A DNA stretch of 64,000 bases, taken from Candidatus Coprenecus pullicola. Lineage in GTDB: Bacteria; Bacteroidota; Bacteroidia; Bacteroidales; UBA932. Made by a program: the position numbers and the translations under genes. Below, in pieces: positions 41,856-53,688 of the stretch. A model generated the notes under the pieces. It was not told the origin of the DNA. It saw only the letters and a list, made by a program, of their open reading frames with translations, and made no database searches. Where the stretch lies: NCBI GenBank assembly GCA_018711925.1, contig DVHR01000069.1, positions 62,001 to 126,000 of the forward strand, written 5' to 3'. Within the stretch, counting starts at the first letter, position 1. Each line of letters starts with the position of its first letter.

Positions 41856-43559
41856 ATGAATTTATCCGTCAGAACCATACTTCAAGTCATACTGCTACTG
41901 CCATTTGCATTCGTTACGGCACAGGCCTCCGACAAGGATTCAGTCAGCGCCGGAGACTACTATATCGAAGGAGTACGCGAGTTCTGCGCCGGGGAATATG
42001 ACAAGGCCGGCGAACTGCTGTCGAGATGTGTATGGCTCAATCCATACAACGATGCCGCATGGTACTACATGTCCATGATACAGATCGGAGACAACCACAC
42101 TGACCAGGCACTCGACTATCTTGACAAAGCTATCAGCCTGTCACCCGACAACCAGTGGTACAGACTGACCAAAGCCAGACTGTACAGCGGAATGGGTGAG
42201 TCCGAACGTGCGATAGAACTATACAATGCCCTTATTGAGGAAAATCCGGAGAAAAGCAATTACTACTATGAGCTGACCGATCTTCTGATGCGCAACAGCA
42301 AACTGGACGAGGCCCTGGAGACCCTGGATCGGATCGATGAGCTGCGCGGAGTATCTGAGGTTACCGGCAATGCCAGATACGAGATTCTGATGGCGCAGAG
42401 CAGATATGACGAAGCCCTCATGCAGGCCCTTAAACTTAATGAGGATTTCCCTTCTCCAAGAACAGCCTTGATCCTGGGAGACCTTTACAAGACCAAATAC
42501 GACGACACCACATCCCTGTATTACTACAACAAGGCCGTGTCTATGGATCCGGACTACACTCCGGCATACTTCGGCATGGCGGAAATCTATCGGGTCAAAC
42601 GGGATTTCTACAACTTCTTCAACAGCATAGACCCGTTTCTTGCAGACCCGCAAATCAACCCGCAGATGAAAACCAGCTATATGGAGGATGTCATTTTCCC
42701 CTCAGGCATGGTGCAGATATTCAGGTCCAAGGTGGACACCATGATAATACGTACAATGCAGGCCCATCCGGCCGACACCTCCGTACTGACAATGGCAGGA
42801 ATGTACTTCATAGCCATTGACAGCACAGATAAAGGAATGGACATCCTTTACCGCAACATGGAACTGCACCCCAATGTGGAGTCTGTCCGTATGGCATACA
42901 TGGGACAGCTCTATTATATGCAGGAGTGGGACACCCTAATCCAGATTGCAGAAGAGACACTGAAGCTGTTCCCCGACCACTTTACTCTAAGAGAACTCAT
43001 AGCCATAGCATACTGGCAGAAGGGCGACCTGAAAGCAGCTGTCGACAATTATAGACAGATTCTGAAAGAGGCACCGGACGACCACCCTATACTCATCAAC
43101 TGCTACGGTTCACTGGGAGACATGTACTACGAGCTCGGCAACAGAAGCAAATCTTACTCCTGCTATGAGAAGGGCCTTAGGATTAACGACAACTACAGTC
43201 CTATCCTCAACAACTACGCCTACTATCTCAGCGAAGAGGGCCGTCATCTGAAAAAAGCACTGGAGATGAGCAGGAAGACCGTACTGAACGAGCCTGAGAA
43301 CCCGACATACCTTGACACGTACGGCTGGCTGCTCTACCTGACAGGAGACTATCAGGAAGCCCGTAAGTATCTTGAAAAAGCAAAGATATACGGAGGTGAC
43401 GAAAGCGCCGTGATACTGGACCACTACGCGGAGACCCTGTTCGCACTGAAAGAGTACAATCTGGCCTTCCTATACTGGGGGAACGCGGACAGGCTGGATC
43501 CCGACATGGGCCTGAGCGTGAAGATAAAGGAAAGACGTGAACAGATAAAGAAAAAATGA
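41856..43559 (+). CDS. Exported tetratricopeptide-repeat protein
   Basis: The 567-residue product has a signal peptide (MNLSVRTILQVILLLPFAFVTAQA) followed by at least ten TPR-like helical repeats to the C-terminus. Examples are DAAWYYMSMIQIGDNHTDQALDYLDKAISLSPDN, YYYNKAVSMDPDYTPAYFGMAEIYR and SYSCYEKGLRINDNYSPILNNYAYYLS. TPR arrays hold protein complexes together; here probably in the periplasm. It overlaps the EnvC-like gene by ATGA, suggesting joint expression with a cell-wall hydrolase activator. No catalytic domain is seen. Confidence 0.87.
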   Translation: MNLSVRTILQVILLLPFAFVTAQASDKDSVSAGDYYIEGVREFCAGEYDKAGELLSRCVWLNPYNDAAWYYMSMIQIGDNHTDQALDYLDKAISLSPDNQWYRLTKARLYSGMGESERAIELYNALIEENPEKSNYYYELTDLLMRNSKLDEALETLDRIDELRGVSEVTGNARYEILMAQSRYDEALMQALKLNEDFPSPRTALILGDLYKTKYDDTTSLYYYNKAVSMDPDYTPAYFGMAEIYRVKRDFYNFFNSIDPFLADPQINPQMKTSYMEDVIFPSGMVQIFRSKVDTMIIRTMQAHPADTSVLTMAGMYFIAIDSTDKGMDILYRNMELHPNVESVRMAYMGQLYYMQEWDTLIQIAEETLKLFPDHFTLRELIAIAYWQKGDLKAAVDNYRQILKEAPDDHPILINCYGSLGDMYYELGNRSKSYSCYEKGLRINDNYSPILNNYAYYLSEEGRHLKKALEMSRKTVLNEPENPTYLDTYGWLLYLTGDYQEARKYLEKAKIYGGDESAVILDHYAETLFALKEYNLAFLYWGNADRLDPDMGLSVKIKERREQIKKK

Positions 43560-44725
43560 AACGTCTTACAACCATAATATTGCTTGTCCTCGCCGCCGTT
43601 CCTGTCCTTGCACAGGATGTCAGTCGGCAGAAAGAGAGGAAAAAACAGATAGAGCAGGAAATCGCCCTTATCGACAAGCAGCTGGATGCAAACACCAGCA
43701 AGCGCAAGGAAAGCCTCAATACCCTTATCCTAACCAGACAGAAACTCGAAGCCAGAAAGAAGCTTATCTCTCAGTTAAACAACGATATCGCTGATTACAA
43801 CAGAGATATTGCAGGCACAAATGCCCAGATAGGGCGTCTAAGCGCAAGGCTGGACACTCTACGGAAATACCATGCCGACCTGGTGCTGGGGGCCTACAAG
43901 ACCAGGGACAATAAAGTATGGCTCATGTATCTCCTGTCCAGCAAGGACATCAATCAGGGTCTGCGCAGATGGTCCTACCTTAAGAACATATCCTCTTCCG
44001 TACGCAGGCAGGCCAGGCAGATTAAGGACACCGAATACGACCTGCGCATAGAGACGGCCCGGCTGGAAGGCCTTAAGGCCGAGTCAGTAGCGGCAAAGGC
44101 CGAAAGAGAAAGGGAGAAAGACCGCCTGGCGGCCGAGGAGAAGAAAATGAACAGCATGGTGGTCCAGCTTACAAAAAATGAGAAATCCTTGAAAAAGGAG
44201 CTCCAACAGAAACAGAAGGAAGTGGAACGGCTCAACAGGGAGATCGAGAGAATCCTTGCCGAGGCCGTGCGGCAGCAGAAATCCGGAGAAGGAGAGAAAG
44301 TGGACTACGCACTGTCGGCCAAATTCGGAGAGAACAAGGGCAAGCTGCCATGGCCTGTACAGAACGGGGTGGTCATCCAGAAATTCGGACAGACCTACCA
44401 TCCGGTCTTCAAGAACCTCAAAATGCCGTACAACAACGGCATCAACATCTCCGCTCCCGCCGGAAGCAACGCCACTGCCGTCTTCGACGGAGTGGTCAAA
44501 CAAGTGCTGGTGATGCCCGGCTACGACCAGTGCGTCCTCGTCCAGCATGGCGAGTATTTCACATTTTACTGCAAGCTCAGACAGGTCTATGTCAAAAGCG
44601 GAGACAGACTGAGTACCGGAGACCGTATCGGACAGATCAGTACCAATGATGACGGCAACGCCGAGCTCCATTTCCAGCTTTGGAAAGGCACCGAAAAGCA
44701 GAATCCCGAAACCTGGCTCCGGTAA
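43556..44725 (+). CDS. EnvC-like murein hydrolase activator (coiled coil + LytM)
   Basis: The 389-residue exported protein begins with a signal peptide (LTTIILLVLAAVPVLAQ). Two long coiled-coil regions follow (~18-105 and ~135-245, e.g. RQKERKKQIEQEIALIDKQ). The C-terminal LytM domain is at ~260-389. In the LytM domain the first zinc ligand is missing: the H-x3-D position reads PYNNGINISA. The last motif is AELHFQLW, with only one His of H-x-H. It is therefore probably a degenerate, non-enzymatic activator of amidases during cell separation, as for E. coli EnvC. Overlaps the TPR gene by ATGA. Confidence 0.9.
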   Translation: MKRLTTIILLVLAAVPVLAQDVSRQKERKKQIEQEIALIDKQLDANTSKRKESLNTLILTRQKLEARKKLISQLNNDIADYNRDIAGTNAQIGRLSARLDTLRKYHADLVLGAYKTRDNKVWLMYLLSSKDINQGLRRWSYLKNISSSVRRQARQIKDTEYDLRIETARLEGLKAESVAAKAEREREKDRLAAEEKKMNSMVVQLTKNEKSLKKELQQKQKEVERLNREIERILAEAVRQQKSGEGEKVDYALSAKFGENKGKLPWPVQNGVVIQKFGQTYHPVFKNLKMPYNNGINISAPAGSNATAVFDGVVKQVLVMPGYDQCVLVQHGEYFTFYCKLRQVYVKSGDRLSTGDRIGQISTNDDGNAELHFQLWKGTEKQNPETWLR

Positions 44726-44738
44726 GAACAATAATTAC

Positions 44739-44746
44739 TAATTTTG
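44739..44746 (+). promoter_or_regulatory. -7 box directly before the MBL hydrolase gene (leaderless candidate)
   Basis: TAATTTTG ends 4 bp before the ATG at 44751, so transcription should begin at or inside the start codon. Confidence 0.5.
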
Positions 44747-44750
44747 CCTT

Positions 44751-45444
44751 ATGATTAAGACTTTTTACTTCAACGACCTGCGCACCTGCTGTTATGTGCT
44801 TTATGACGAAGCGGGAGAATGCGCGATAATAGACCCGGGCTGCATCAAGCAGTCCGAGCGCGACAGACTGGTTAAATTCATAGAGGAGAACCACCTGCAT
44901 CCCAGGATGATTCTCCAGACCCACGGCCATTTCGACCACGTGATGGGCAATGCCTTCGTGGCCCGGACATGGAACATACCCACGTACATCAACAGTGCTG
45001 ACATACCCCAGATACGCCGTGCCGCCTCATACGGAAGCTATTTCGGCTATGAGTTCGAGCAGCCTTCCGAAGACCTTAGGGACATGAAAGACGGTGACAT
45101 CATCAACGTCGGCTCGATACAGTTGAAAGTACTGGAGTCGCCAGGACATACGGAAGGAGGGGTCCTGCTTTACGATGAGAAAGGCGGCTATGTGTTCACA
45201 GGCGACACTCTGTTCTGCGGAAGCATCGGCCGGACGGACCTGCCTGCCGGGGATTTTGACAAACTCAGCGAGAGTCTGCGGACCAAAGTCCTGCCGCTGC
45301 CCGCTGACACTGCCGTCTACCCGGGACACGGTCCGGTCACCGATATCGGACGTGAGAAGATGACTAACCCTTTCTTAGAAGACATCATTGCAAGAGAGAT
45401 AGACCGGCAGCAGGCCGGGGAGGAGACCGGGAGCACACAGAATA

Positions 45445-45458
<14 letters not shown>
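44751..45458 (+). CDS. Metallo-beta-lactamase fold hydrolase (glyoxalase II-like)
   Basis: The 235-residue product has the full metal-ligand set: [10 protein letters not shown] (H-x-H-x-D-H, ~56-65), [13 protein letters not shown] (~128-140), [15 protein letters not shown] (~147-161) and YPGHGPVTD (~190-198). The pattern is that of YcbL/glyoxalase II-type thioester hydrolases; the substrate is unknown. Its end overlaps the start of uvrA by 14 bp, so the two are cotranscribed although there is no obvious functional link. Confidence 0.92.
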
Positions 45459-48300
<2,842 letters not shown>

Positions 48301-48301
48301 G

Positions 48302-49999
48302 ATGAAAGATATGATAACAGTATACTGCGACAGCCTGCAGGGCTTTTATGACTGCGCTCCCGGAATGACGGTGGGCGAGCTGGCACGGAAGATCGACACC
48401 GGATGCAGGTATCCGGTAGTGGCCGCGTTGGTGGACAACATGTTGAAGGAACTGACCTTCCCGATATACACCCCCCACACCATAAAATTTCTGGACTGCA
48501 CGCATCCGGACGGGCGCAGGACCTATTCCCGCTCCCTGTCATTCGTGCTGCAGAAAGCCGCTGTGGACATGTTCCCCGGCCTGCACCTGTTCCTGGACTA
48601 CACCCTGCCCAACGGCCTTTACGGAGAACTGCGCAGACCAGTCGGCAGTGATGCCTTTGTCACGGAGCCGGCAGGAGCCGACAAGGTCGGGGTATTGAGA
48701 AAACGGATGGAAGAGCTCATCATGGCCGATCTGCCTTTTGAGAAGACCAAGATGCCCAACAACGAGGCAGCGGCTCTCTTCCGCAAGAACGGGCGCAGTG
48801 AGAAAGCCGCTCTCGTGGCGGACATGGAAAAATTCTTCGTCTCGGTATACCGGCTGGACGGTTACGCCGACACCTTCTATGGACCGCTGCTGGAGCGCAC
48901 TGGACAGATAGACGTATTCGACCTCATACCCTATGGAGACGGGTTCTGCCTGCAGTCCCCCTCCTCCAGCGACCCGTCGGTAATCTCCCCCTATAAATAC
49001 CAGGACAAGCTCAGCGCTGTGTTCAAGGAGAACTCCGAATGGTGCTCCATCCTCGGAGCCCACGGCATCGGCTCGGTCAATGAGGCCGTCAAGAAAGGCC
49101 AGGCCAGGGAACTGATTGCCGTGGCCGAGTCTCTCCATGAGAGGAAATACGTCAAGATAGCCGACATGATCCACGAGAGGCGGGACAAGGTCAAGCTGGT
49201 CCTGATAGCCGGCCCGTCCAGCAGCGGCAAGACCACCACGTCCAAACGCATCGCCTTACAATGCAAAGTACTGGGGCTCAACCCTCTCGTAATAGCGATG
49301 GACGACTACTTCCTCAACCGGGAGAAGACGCCCAGAGACGCCAACGGAGAATACGACTTCGAAAGCATCTACGCCCTGGACCTGCCTTTCCTCGGGGCCC
49401 AGCTCAACGGGCTCTTTGACGGGAAAGAGGTTGAGCTGCCGAAATACGACTTCGTGAAGGGAGAGCGGCATTTTGACGGACGCAGGATGCGGATGAAAGA
49501 GGGTGACATACTTATCATGGAAGGCATCCACGCCCTCAACCCGGAACTCACCAAGCATATTGACAACGAGAAAGTATTCCGCGTCTTCGCCTCGGCCCTG
49601 ACCTCCCTTTCCGTGGACGAGAACAATTACATATCCACTGCCGACAACCGCCTGCTGCGCCGCATGGTCAGAGACAACTTCACACGCGGAATCACCCCGG
49701 AGGAGACCATTCTGCGCTGGAAGAGCGTCCGCGCCGGAGAGGAGAAGAACATATTCCCGTTTCAGGAGAACGCCGATGTTATGTTCAACTCGGCCCTGCT
49801 CTTCGAGCTGCCCCTGCTCCGCTACTATGCCGAGCCCCTGCTCGAGCGCATCCCCCCGCTGTCGGAAGCCTACGCCGAAAGCGTACGCCTGCGCAAGTTC
49901 CTCTCCTACATCACGCCACTGACTCCCGACGAGATAGACTGCATCCCGCCTACTTCCGTCATGCGCGAGTTCATCGGCGGCAGCACATTCGAGTACTGA
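48302..49999 (+). CDS. TGS-domain nucleoside (uridine-type) kinase
   Basis: The 565-residue protein has an N-terminal TGS-like domain (MITVYCDSLQGFYDCAPGMTVGELARKI), a region resembling the threonyl-tRNA synthetase editing domain (~60-230) and a uridine kinase/phosphoribulokinase-type P-loop domain (~295-480). The latter has Walker A IAGPSSSGKTTTSKRIA (~298-314) and FLNREKTPRDANGEYDFESIYALD. Such proteins occur widely in Bacteroidetes and Firmicutes annotated as nucleoside kinases; the reason for the TGS fusion is unknown. It follows uvrA by 1 bp and may be cotranscribed. A second kinase gene follows. Confidence 0.88.
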   Translation: MKDMITVYCDSLQGFYDCAPGMTVGELARKIDTGCRYPVVAALVDNMLKELTFPIYTPHTIKFLDCTHPDGRRTYSRSLSFVLQKAAVDMFPGLHLFLDYTLPNGLYGELRRPVGSDAFVTEPAGADKVGVLRKRMEELIMADLPFEKTKMPNNEAAALFRKNGRSEKAALVADMEKFFVSVYRLDGYADTFYGPLLERTGQIDVFDLIPYGDGFCLQSPSSSDPSVISPYKYQDKLSAVFKENSEWCSILGAHGIGSVNEAVKKGQARELIAVAESLHERKYVKIADMIHERRDKVKLVLIAGPSSSGKTTTSKRIALQCKVLGLNPLVIAMDDYFLNREKTPRDANGEYDFESIYALDLPFLGAQLNGLFDGKEVELPKYDFVKGERHFDGRRMRMKEGDILIMEGIHALNPELTKHIDNEKVFRVFASALTSLSVDENNYISTADNRLLRRMVRDNFTRGITPEETILRWKSVRAGEEKNIFPFQENADVMFNSALLFELPLLRYYAEPLLERIPPLSEAYAESVRLRKFLSYITPLTPDEIDCIPPTSVMREFIGGSTFEY

Positions 50000-50008
50000 T
50001 AAATTTCA

Positions 50009-50016
50009 TATTTTTG
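50009..50016 (+). promoter_or_regulatory. -7 box for the deoxynucleoside kinase gene
   Basis: TATTTTTG followed by C lies 21 bp before the ATG at 50038, just after the upstream kinase stop. Confidence 0.5.
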
Positions 50017-50037
50017 CATCAATAAACAGCGAAAGAC

Positions 50038-50652
50038 ATGCACATAGCGGTAGCAGGCAACATAGGCAGCGGCAAGACCACTCTGACAGGGCTGCTGGCC
50101 AGGCATTACGGATGGGAACCGCATTTCGAGTCGGTGGACTTCAATCCTTATCTGGTTGACTTCTACAACGACATGCAGCGGTGGTCGTTCAACCTTCAGG
50201 TGTACTTCCTGAACAAGAGACTCAAGGACATCGTAGAGTTCCAGAACTCCGGCAAGAACGTGATACAGGACCGCACCATCTACGAGGACGCCATGATATT
50301 CGCTCCCAATCTGCACGACATGGGGCTGATGGACACCAGGGACTTCGAGAACTATTCATCTCTGTTCGAACTTATGCAGCGTATGGTCGGATATCCTGAC
50401 CTGCTCATCTACCTGCGGTCGTCCATCCCCAATCTGGTGGCGCAGATTCAGAAACGCGGACGGGAATACGAGAACAGCATCCGCATCGACTATCTCAGCG
50501 GTCTGAACGACCGATACGAGAAGTGGATAGCCGACTATAAGGGAGAACTGCTGATAATAGACGTAGACACATGCCGGTTCGAAGACAGACAGGAGGATTT
50601 CAGTCAGATCTGTGACCAGATAGACGCCCGCCTCTTCGGACTCTTCCAATAA
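50038..50652 (+). CDS. Deoxynucleoside kinase
   Basis: Phosphorylates a deoxynucleoside for the salvage of DNA precursors. The 204-residue product has the P-loop IAVAGNIGSGKTTLTGLLA (~3-21), the ERS-like motif QDRTIYEDAMIF (~78-89) with catalytic and base-recognition residues, and a lid region (RSSIPNLVAQIQKRGREYENSI). The pattern fits the dAdo/dGuo or dCyd kinase group common in Bacteroidetes; base preference cannot be assigned. Together with the preceding gene, two nucleoside kinases of different families lie side by side. Confidence 0.9.
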   Translation: MHIAVAGNIGSGKTTLTGLLARHYGWEPHFESVDFNPYLVDFYNDMQRWSFNLQVYFLNKRLKDIVEFQNSGKNVIQDRTIYEDAMIFAPNLHDMGLMDTRDFENYSSLFELMQRMVGYPDLLIYLRSSIPNLVAQIQKRGREYENSIRIDYLSGLNDRYEKWIADYKGELLIIDVDTCRFEDRQEDFSQICDQIDARLFGLFQ

Positions 50653-50674
50653 TGATTAAGGCTGACTCTCGGAT

Positions 50675-51322
50675 TCAGATCTTGATGGACAAGCCCACAT
50701 TCACCAGTCCGCGATAGCCGAAACCCAGCTCGGCAAATCCCCCGAAAGTCTCTCCGTAACGGAACTTGATCGCGGTGATATGATATGAGAACCTGAGCCG
50801 GTCATTCGCCTCAGGGATAAAATAGTCCTCATTGCTCCGCTCAATAGACTCATCCTGATAGCTCACACCCAGATACAAGGCTCCCGAGCACTCCATAGGA
50901 CCCTGCTGCCAGTAAGTATAGGAAGCCGATACATGGGCAGAATAACTGTTGATAGCGGAACGGCAGACAAATATGGGCGATGTGACAGGAACTGCGTCCG
51001 AATCCGTAATGTACATATCGGCACTGCCGTAACCGTAACCGAAGTCAAGGCCGACTGACACCCTGGGATGTACAAAGAAACTGTATCCCACGGCCGCTAT
51101 TCCCGAAAACTTATGATTGCGCGAGTCACCGTCATACCCCTCTGAGCGGTACTCGGAGTTTAGAATCGTTGTAAGTTCTATGATAGAAGGTGTTCCATAC
51201 TGCACATACACCTCGTTACGGGGAAAATACTCCGAGTCCCGCACCCGGCCCATCTGGGCATTGGACACAGCCGTACTCACAACAAGCAGCACGGCAGCCG
51301 CGGTCAGTCTAAACGTTTTCAT
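50675..51322 (-). CDS. Exported outer-membrane beta-barrel-like protein
   Basis: The 215-residue product has a signal peptide (MKTFRLTAAAVLLVVSTAVSNAQ) and a body of alternating hydrophobic strands rich in Tyr and Gly. Examples are SGIAAVGYSFFVHPRVSVGLDFGYGYG, SAHVSASYTYW, SGALYLGVSY and FGGFAELGFGYRGLVNVGLSI, matching a small outer-membrane barrel. No specific family is recognised. The start overlaps the stop of the upstream flippase-like gene (ATGA). The operon continues from panC, panD and the membrane protein, which may supply a clue to function but does not define it. Confidence 0.75.
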   Translation of the reverse strand: MKTFRLTAAAVLLVVSTAVSNAQMGRVRDSEYFPRNEVYVQYGTPSIIELTTILNSEYRSEGYDGDSRNHKFSGIAAVGYSFFVHPRVSVGLDFGYGYGSADMYITDSDAVPVTSPIFVCRSAINSYSAHVSASYTYWQQGPMECSGALYLGVSYQDESIERSNEDYFIPEANDRLRFSYHITAIKFRYGETFGGFAELGFGYRGLVNVGLSIKI

Positions 51323-52344
51323 TTTTCTGTCTTTACTTTTTCCTTCTTACGTCTGTCGGCATATATCGCGACAAGAGAGACGACTCCGCACAAAAGCATG
51401 GTCAGAGCCTGGCTCTCATGCGATATCGTTGCAAATATCACGCCCGAAGTCTTGGGTATGGAATATATCGAATACATGGCCATAGACAGTATGAAATGAT
51501 ATGCTCCTATGCCGCCCTGAACCGGGACTATCCAGCCCAGACTTCCCACCACCATGAGAAACATGGCATCAGCCCAGTTCAGTCCTTCCACCTGAGGAAA
51601 TGCCAGTATCGTAGTGTAGCTCATGAGCCAGTAGAAAAACCAGAGCATGACAGTATAAAGCAGGAACTTCCATTTTCCCTTCATCCTCAGTCCCGAGACA
51701 AGTCCTTTGATCAGGCCTCCGGCAATACTGAACAGTTTGCTGAAGAACCTGTACCGACGCAGCCTGGTCCTGTATTTGAACACCAGTATACAGCCGATAA
51801 CGGCAATCGCCGCCACTATGGCGACAAGCCACAGGATATTGAACGACATCGAATGTAATGCAGGATGCCACACCTCATCTGTCACGAACTGCCGGAACGA
51901 GCTTTCACCCGCGATGAGTACCATAAAAAGTATCACCAGATACGACACCATATCCCAGCTGCGCTCCAGCACCACCGTACCCAGCACAGCCTCAAAGGAG
52001 GCCTTTCCTGTCGCTGAGATCACCCCGCACCTGGCCAGTTCTCCTGCACGGGGCAGGGCAAAATTGGTCAGATAGGCTATCGTCACGCCGTCATAAGCCT
52101 CTCTCCGGGTTATAGATGGGTTCAGCGGCAACATCACCAGCCTCCACCTCAGGCCGCGTATCACAAAAGCGAGAATACTCGCCAGCATAGACACTAATAT
52201 CCAGCTGAAATTACAGCTTTTTATTCCACTGATGAAATCCTCCCACTTCACTCCGCGGAATGCAAAATACAGCAGCACCGCAGCAAGCGCCAGCATCAGG
52301 GTCCACTGAAAGACTTTCTTTATCTTGGAACCGGCTCCGCTCAC
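51319..52344 (-). CDS. UPF0104/YbhN family membrane protein (flippase-like)
   Basis: The 341-residue integral membrane protein has about eight hydrophobic helices and the conserved family blocks FAFRGVKWEDFISGIKS, FVIRGLRWRLVMLP and TNFALPRAGELARCGVIS (~90-107). VVLERSWDMVSYLVILF and GWIVPVQGGIGAYHFILSMAMY follow. This fold is shared with the flippase half of MprF, which moves lipids such as lysyl-phosphatidylglycerol across the membrane; the substrate here is unknown. It is translationally coupled at both ends (ATGA with panD and with the outer-membrane protein gene). Confidence 0.88.
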   Translation of the reverse strand: MSGAGSKIKKVFQWTLMLALAAVLLYFAFRGVKWEDFISGIKSCNFSWILVSMLASILAFVIRGLRWRLVMLPLNPSITRREAYDGVTIAYLTNFALPRAGELARCGVISATGKASFEAVLGTVVLERSWDMVSYLVILFMVLIAGESSFRQFVTDEVWHPALHSMSFNILWLVAIVAAIAVIGCILVFKYRTRLRRYRFFSKLFSIAGGLIKGLVSGLRMKGKWKFLLYTVMLWFFYWLMSYTTILAFPQVEGLNWADAMFLMVVGSLGWIVPVQGGIGAYHFILSMAMYSIYSIPKTSGVIFATISHESQALTMLLCGVVSLVAIYADRRKKEKVKTEK

Positions 52345-52694
52345 TTGACCAACTGATTTGTCCTTGTATCCGGAAAGACCACCTTCGGCCGGAAGTTCTC
52401 AGCCTCCTCCGGAGTCACTATAGCATAAGACATTATAATCACTATATCTCCTTTTGAGAACAAGTGGGCCGCCGCACCGTTAAGCTCAATGGCTCCGCCG
52501 CCCTCCTCTCCCGGAATGACATACGTCTCCACCCTGTTGCCGTTGGAGACATTAACCACCGAGACTTTCTCGCCCTCGAAAAGGCCGGAAGCCCGCATCA
52601 GGGCCCGGTCTACTGTGATGCTTCCGATATAATCCAGATTGGCACGGGTAACCGTAACCCTGTGGATTTTGGATTTGATAACCTCAATAAACAT
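52341..52694 (-). CDS. panD: Aspartate 1-decarboxylase
   Basis: Makes beta-alanine from aspartate for pantothenate. The 117-residue proenzyme has IKSKIHRVTVTRANLDYIGSITVD (~6-29), in which self-cleavage between Gly and Ser gives the pyruvoyl cofactor, and GDIVIIMSYA near the end. Length is typical. It lies 1 bp after panC, the standard pair, and overlaps the flippase-like gene by 4 bp. Confidence 0.96.
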   Translation of the reverse strand: MFIEVIKSKIHRVTVTRANLDYIGSITVDRALMRASGLFEGEKVSVVNVSNGNRVETYVIPGEEGGGAIELNGAAAHLFSKGDIVIIMSYAIVTPEEAENFRPKVVFPDTRTNQLVK

Positions 52695-52695
52695 T

Positions 52696-53541
52696 CTATA
52701 TCAACTCAATATTGTCAATCAGACGGACCTGACCGGCATACACGGCACATGTAAGACGAATGTGCTCCGCCTCATTCCAGTCCGTAACAGGGCGCAAAGT
52801 TAATGAATTTATTATTTCCACATATTCGGTCTTGAGCCTGCTGTCGGCATCAATAAGCGACACCACTTCCTTTATGGCCTCCGCCACCGGCATCCTGCCT
52901 ACCATATCACGGGCCTTGAGTATCGAGCGGTATATATGCGGCGCAGCCTCCCTCTGCTCCGGAGACAGGAGTTTATTGCGGGAACTGAGAGCCAACCCGT
53001 CCGCCCCCCTGGCTATAGGGCAACGCACTATTTCAATATTATACCCCAGAGCCTTGACAAAATACTCCACAATGGCCAGCTGCTGGAAATCCTTCTCTCC
53101 GAAATAAGCCCTGTCAGGACGTACTATATCGAAAAGCCTTGTCACCACCTGGGCCATACCGTTGAAGTGCCCAGGCCTGCGCGGTCCCTCTCCGTACATG
53201 TCCAGTCCACCGAGATCGAAGACTCTCTTATCATAATCAGTTCCCTCGGGATACATCTCTTCCACAGCAGGAGCAAACAGGACAGAGACCCCGAGAGGAG
53301 CGACAAACGCCGCATCGTCCTCCAGTCTTCGCGGATAAGTCTCGAAATCGTTCTTATTGTTGAACTGAGTAGGATTTACAAAGTCAGAGACCACGACCGC
53401 GCCACATTCCGACACGGCCCTGCGTATAAGCGACGCATGGCCCTCGTGAAGGGCCCCCATGGTAGGTACGAAACCTACCGTTGTGTCTTCCAATAATTTG
53501 CGGGCGGCATTGAATTCCGCCACTGTACTTACTACTTTCAT
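52696..53541 (-). CDS. panC: Pantothenate synthetase
   Basis: Condenses pantoate and beta-alanine with ATP. The 281-residue product has FVPTMGALHEGHASLIRRA (~24-42, HIGH-like), NPTQFNNKNDFETYPR (~67-82), FGEKDFQQLAIV (~141-152) and the KMSKS-like LALSSRNKLL (~178-187). It is the first gene of a minus-strand operon panC-panD-flippase-barrel, with a TATGTTTG -7 box at 53561-53568. Further pathway genes (panB, panE) are not in the window. Confidence 0.97.
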   Translation of the reverse strand: MKVVSTVAEFNAARKLLEDTTVGFVPTMGALHEGHASLIRRAVSECGAVVVSDFVNPTQFNNKNDFETYPRRLEDDAAFVAPLGVSVLFAPAVEEMYPEGTDYDKRVFDLGGLDMYGEGPRRPGHFNGMAQVVTRLFDIVRPDRAYFGEKDFQQLAIVEYFVKALGYNIEIVRCPIARGADGLALSSRNKLLSPEQREAAPHIYRSILKARDMVGRMPVAEAIKEVVSLIDADSRLKTEYVEIINSLTLRPVTDWNEAEHIRLTCAVYAGQVRLIDNIELI

Positions 53542-53560
53542 TGCCAGTAAAAATTGGTGG

Positions 53561-53568
53561 CAAACATA
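53561..53568 (-). promoter_or_regulatory. -7 box for the panC operon
   Basis: The minus strand reads TATGTTTG 19 bp before the panC start codon. No -33 element is evident. Confidence 0.45.
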
Positions 53569-53606
53569 GGCATTTTCAATGACTTTAGATAATTTAGAGG
53601 AAAAAA

Positions 53607-53639
53607 TTTTGCCTTTTACAATTATTAATTATAATTTTG
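53607..53639 (+). promoter_or_regulatory. Promoter of iorA-iorB
   Basis: TTTTG (53607-53611) and TAATTTTG (53632-53639) are separated by 20 bp, a good fit to consensus. A leader of about 45 nt would precede the iorA ATG at 53689. Confidence 0.65.
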
Positions 53640-53688
53640 AACTTTCAGTAAGATTTTTCTTTTAATTTGATAGAAAATATAAGATTTT

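Noticed and set aside
43556..44725. Active M23 peptidase
   Set aside because: The first zinc motif is replaced and the last one has a single His, so an EnvC-like activator is the better call; the protein at 12350-13210 keeps both motifs.
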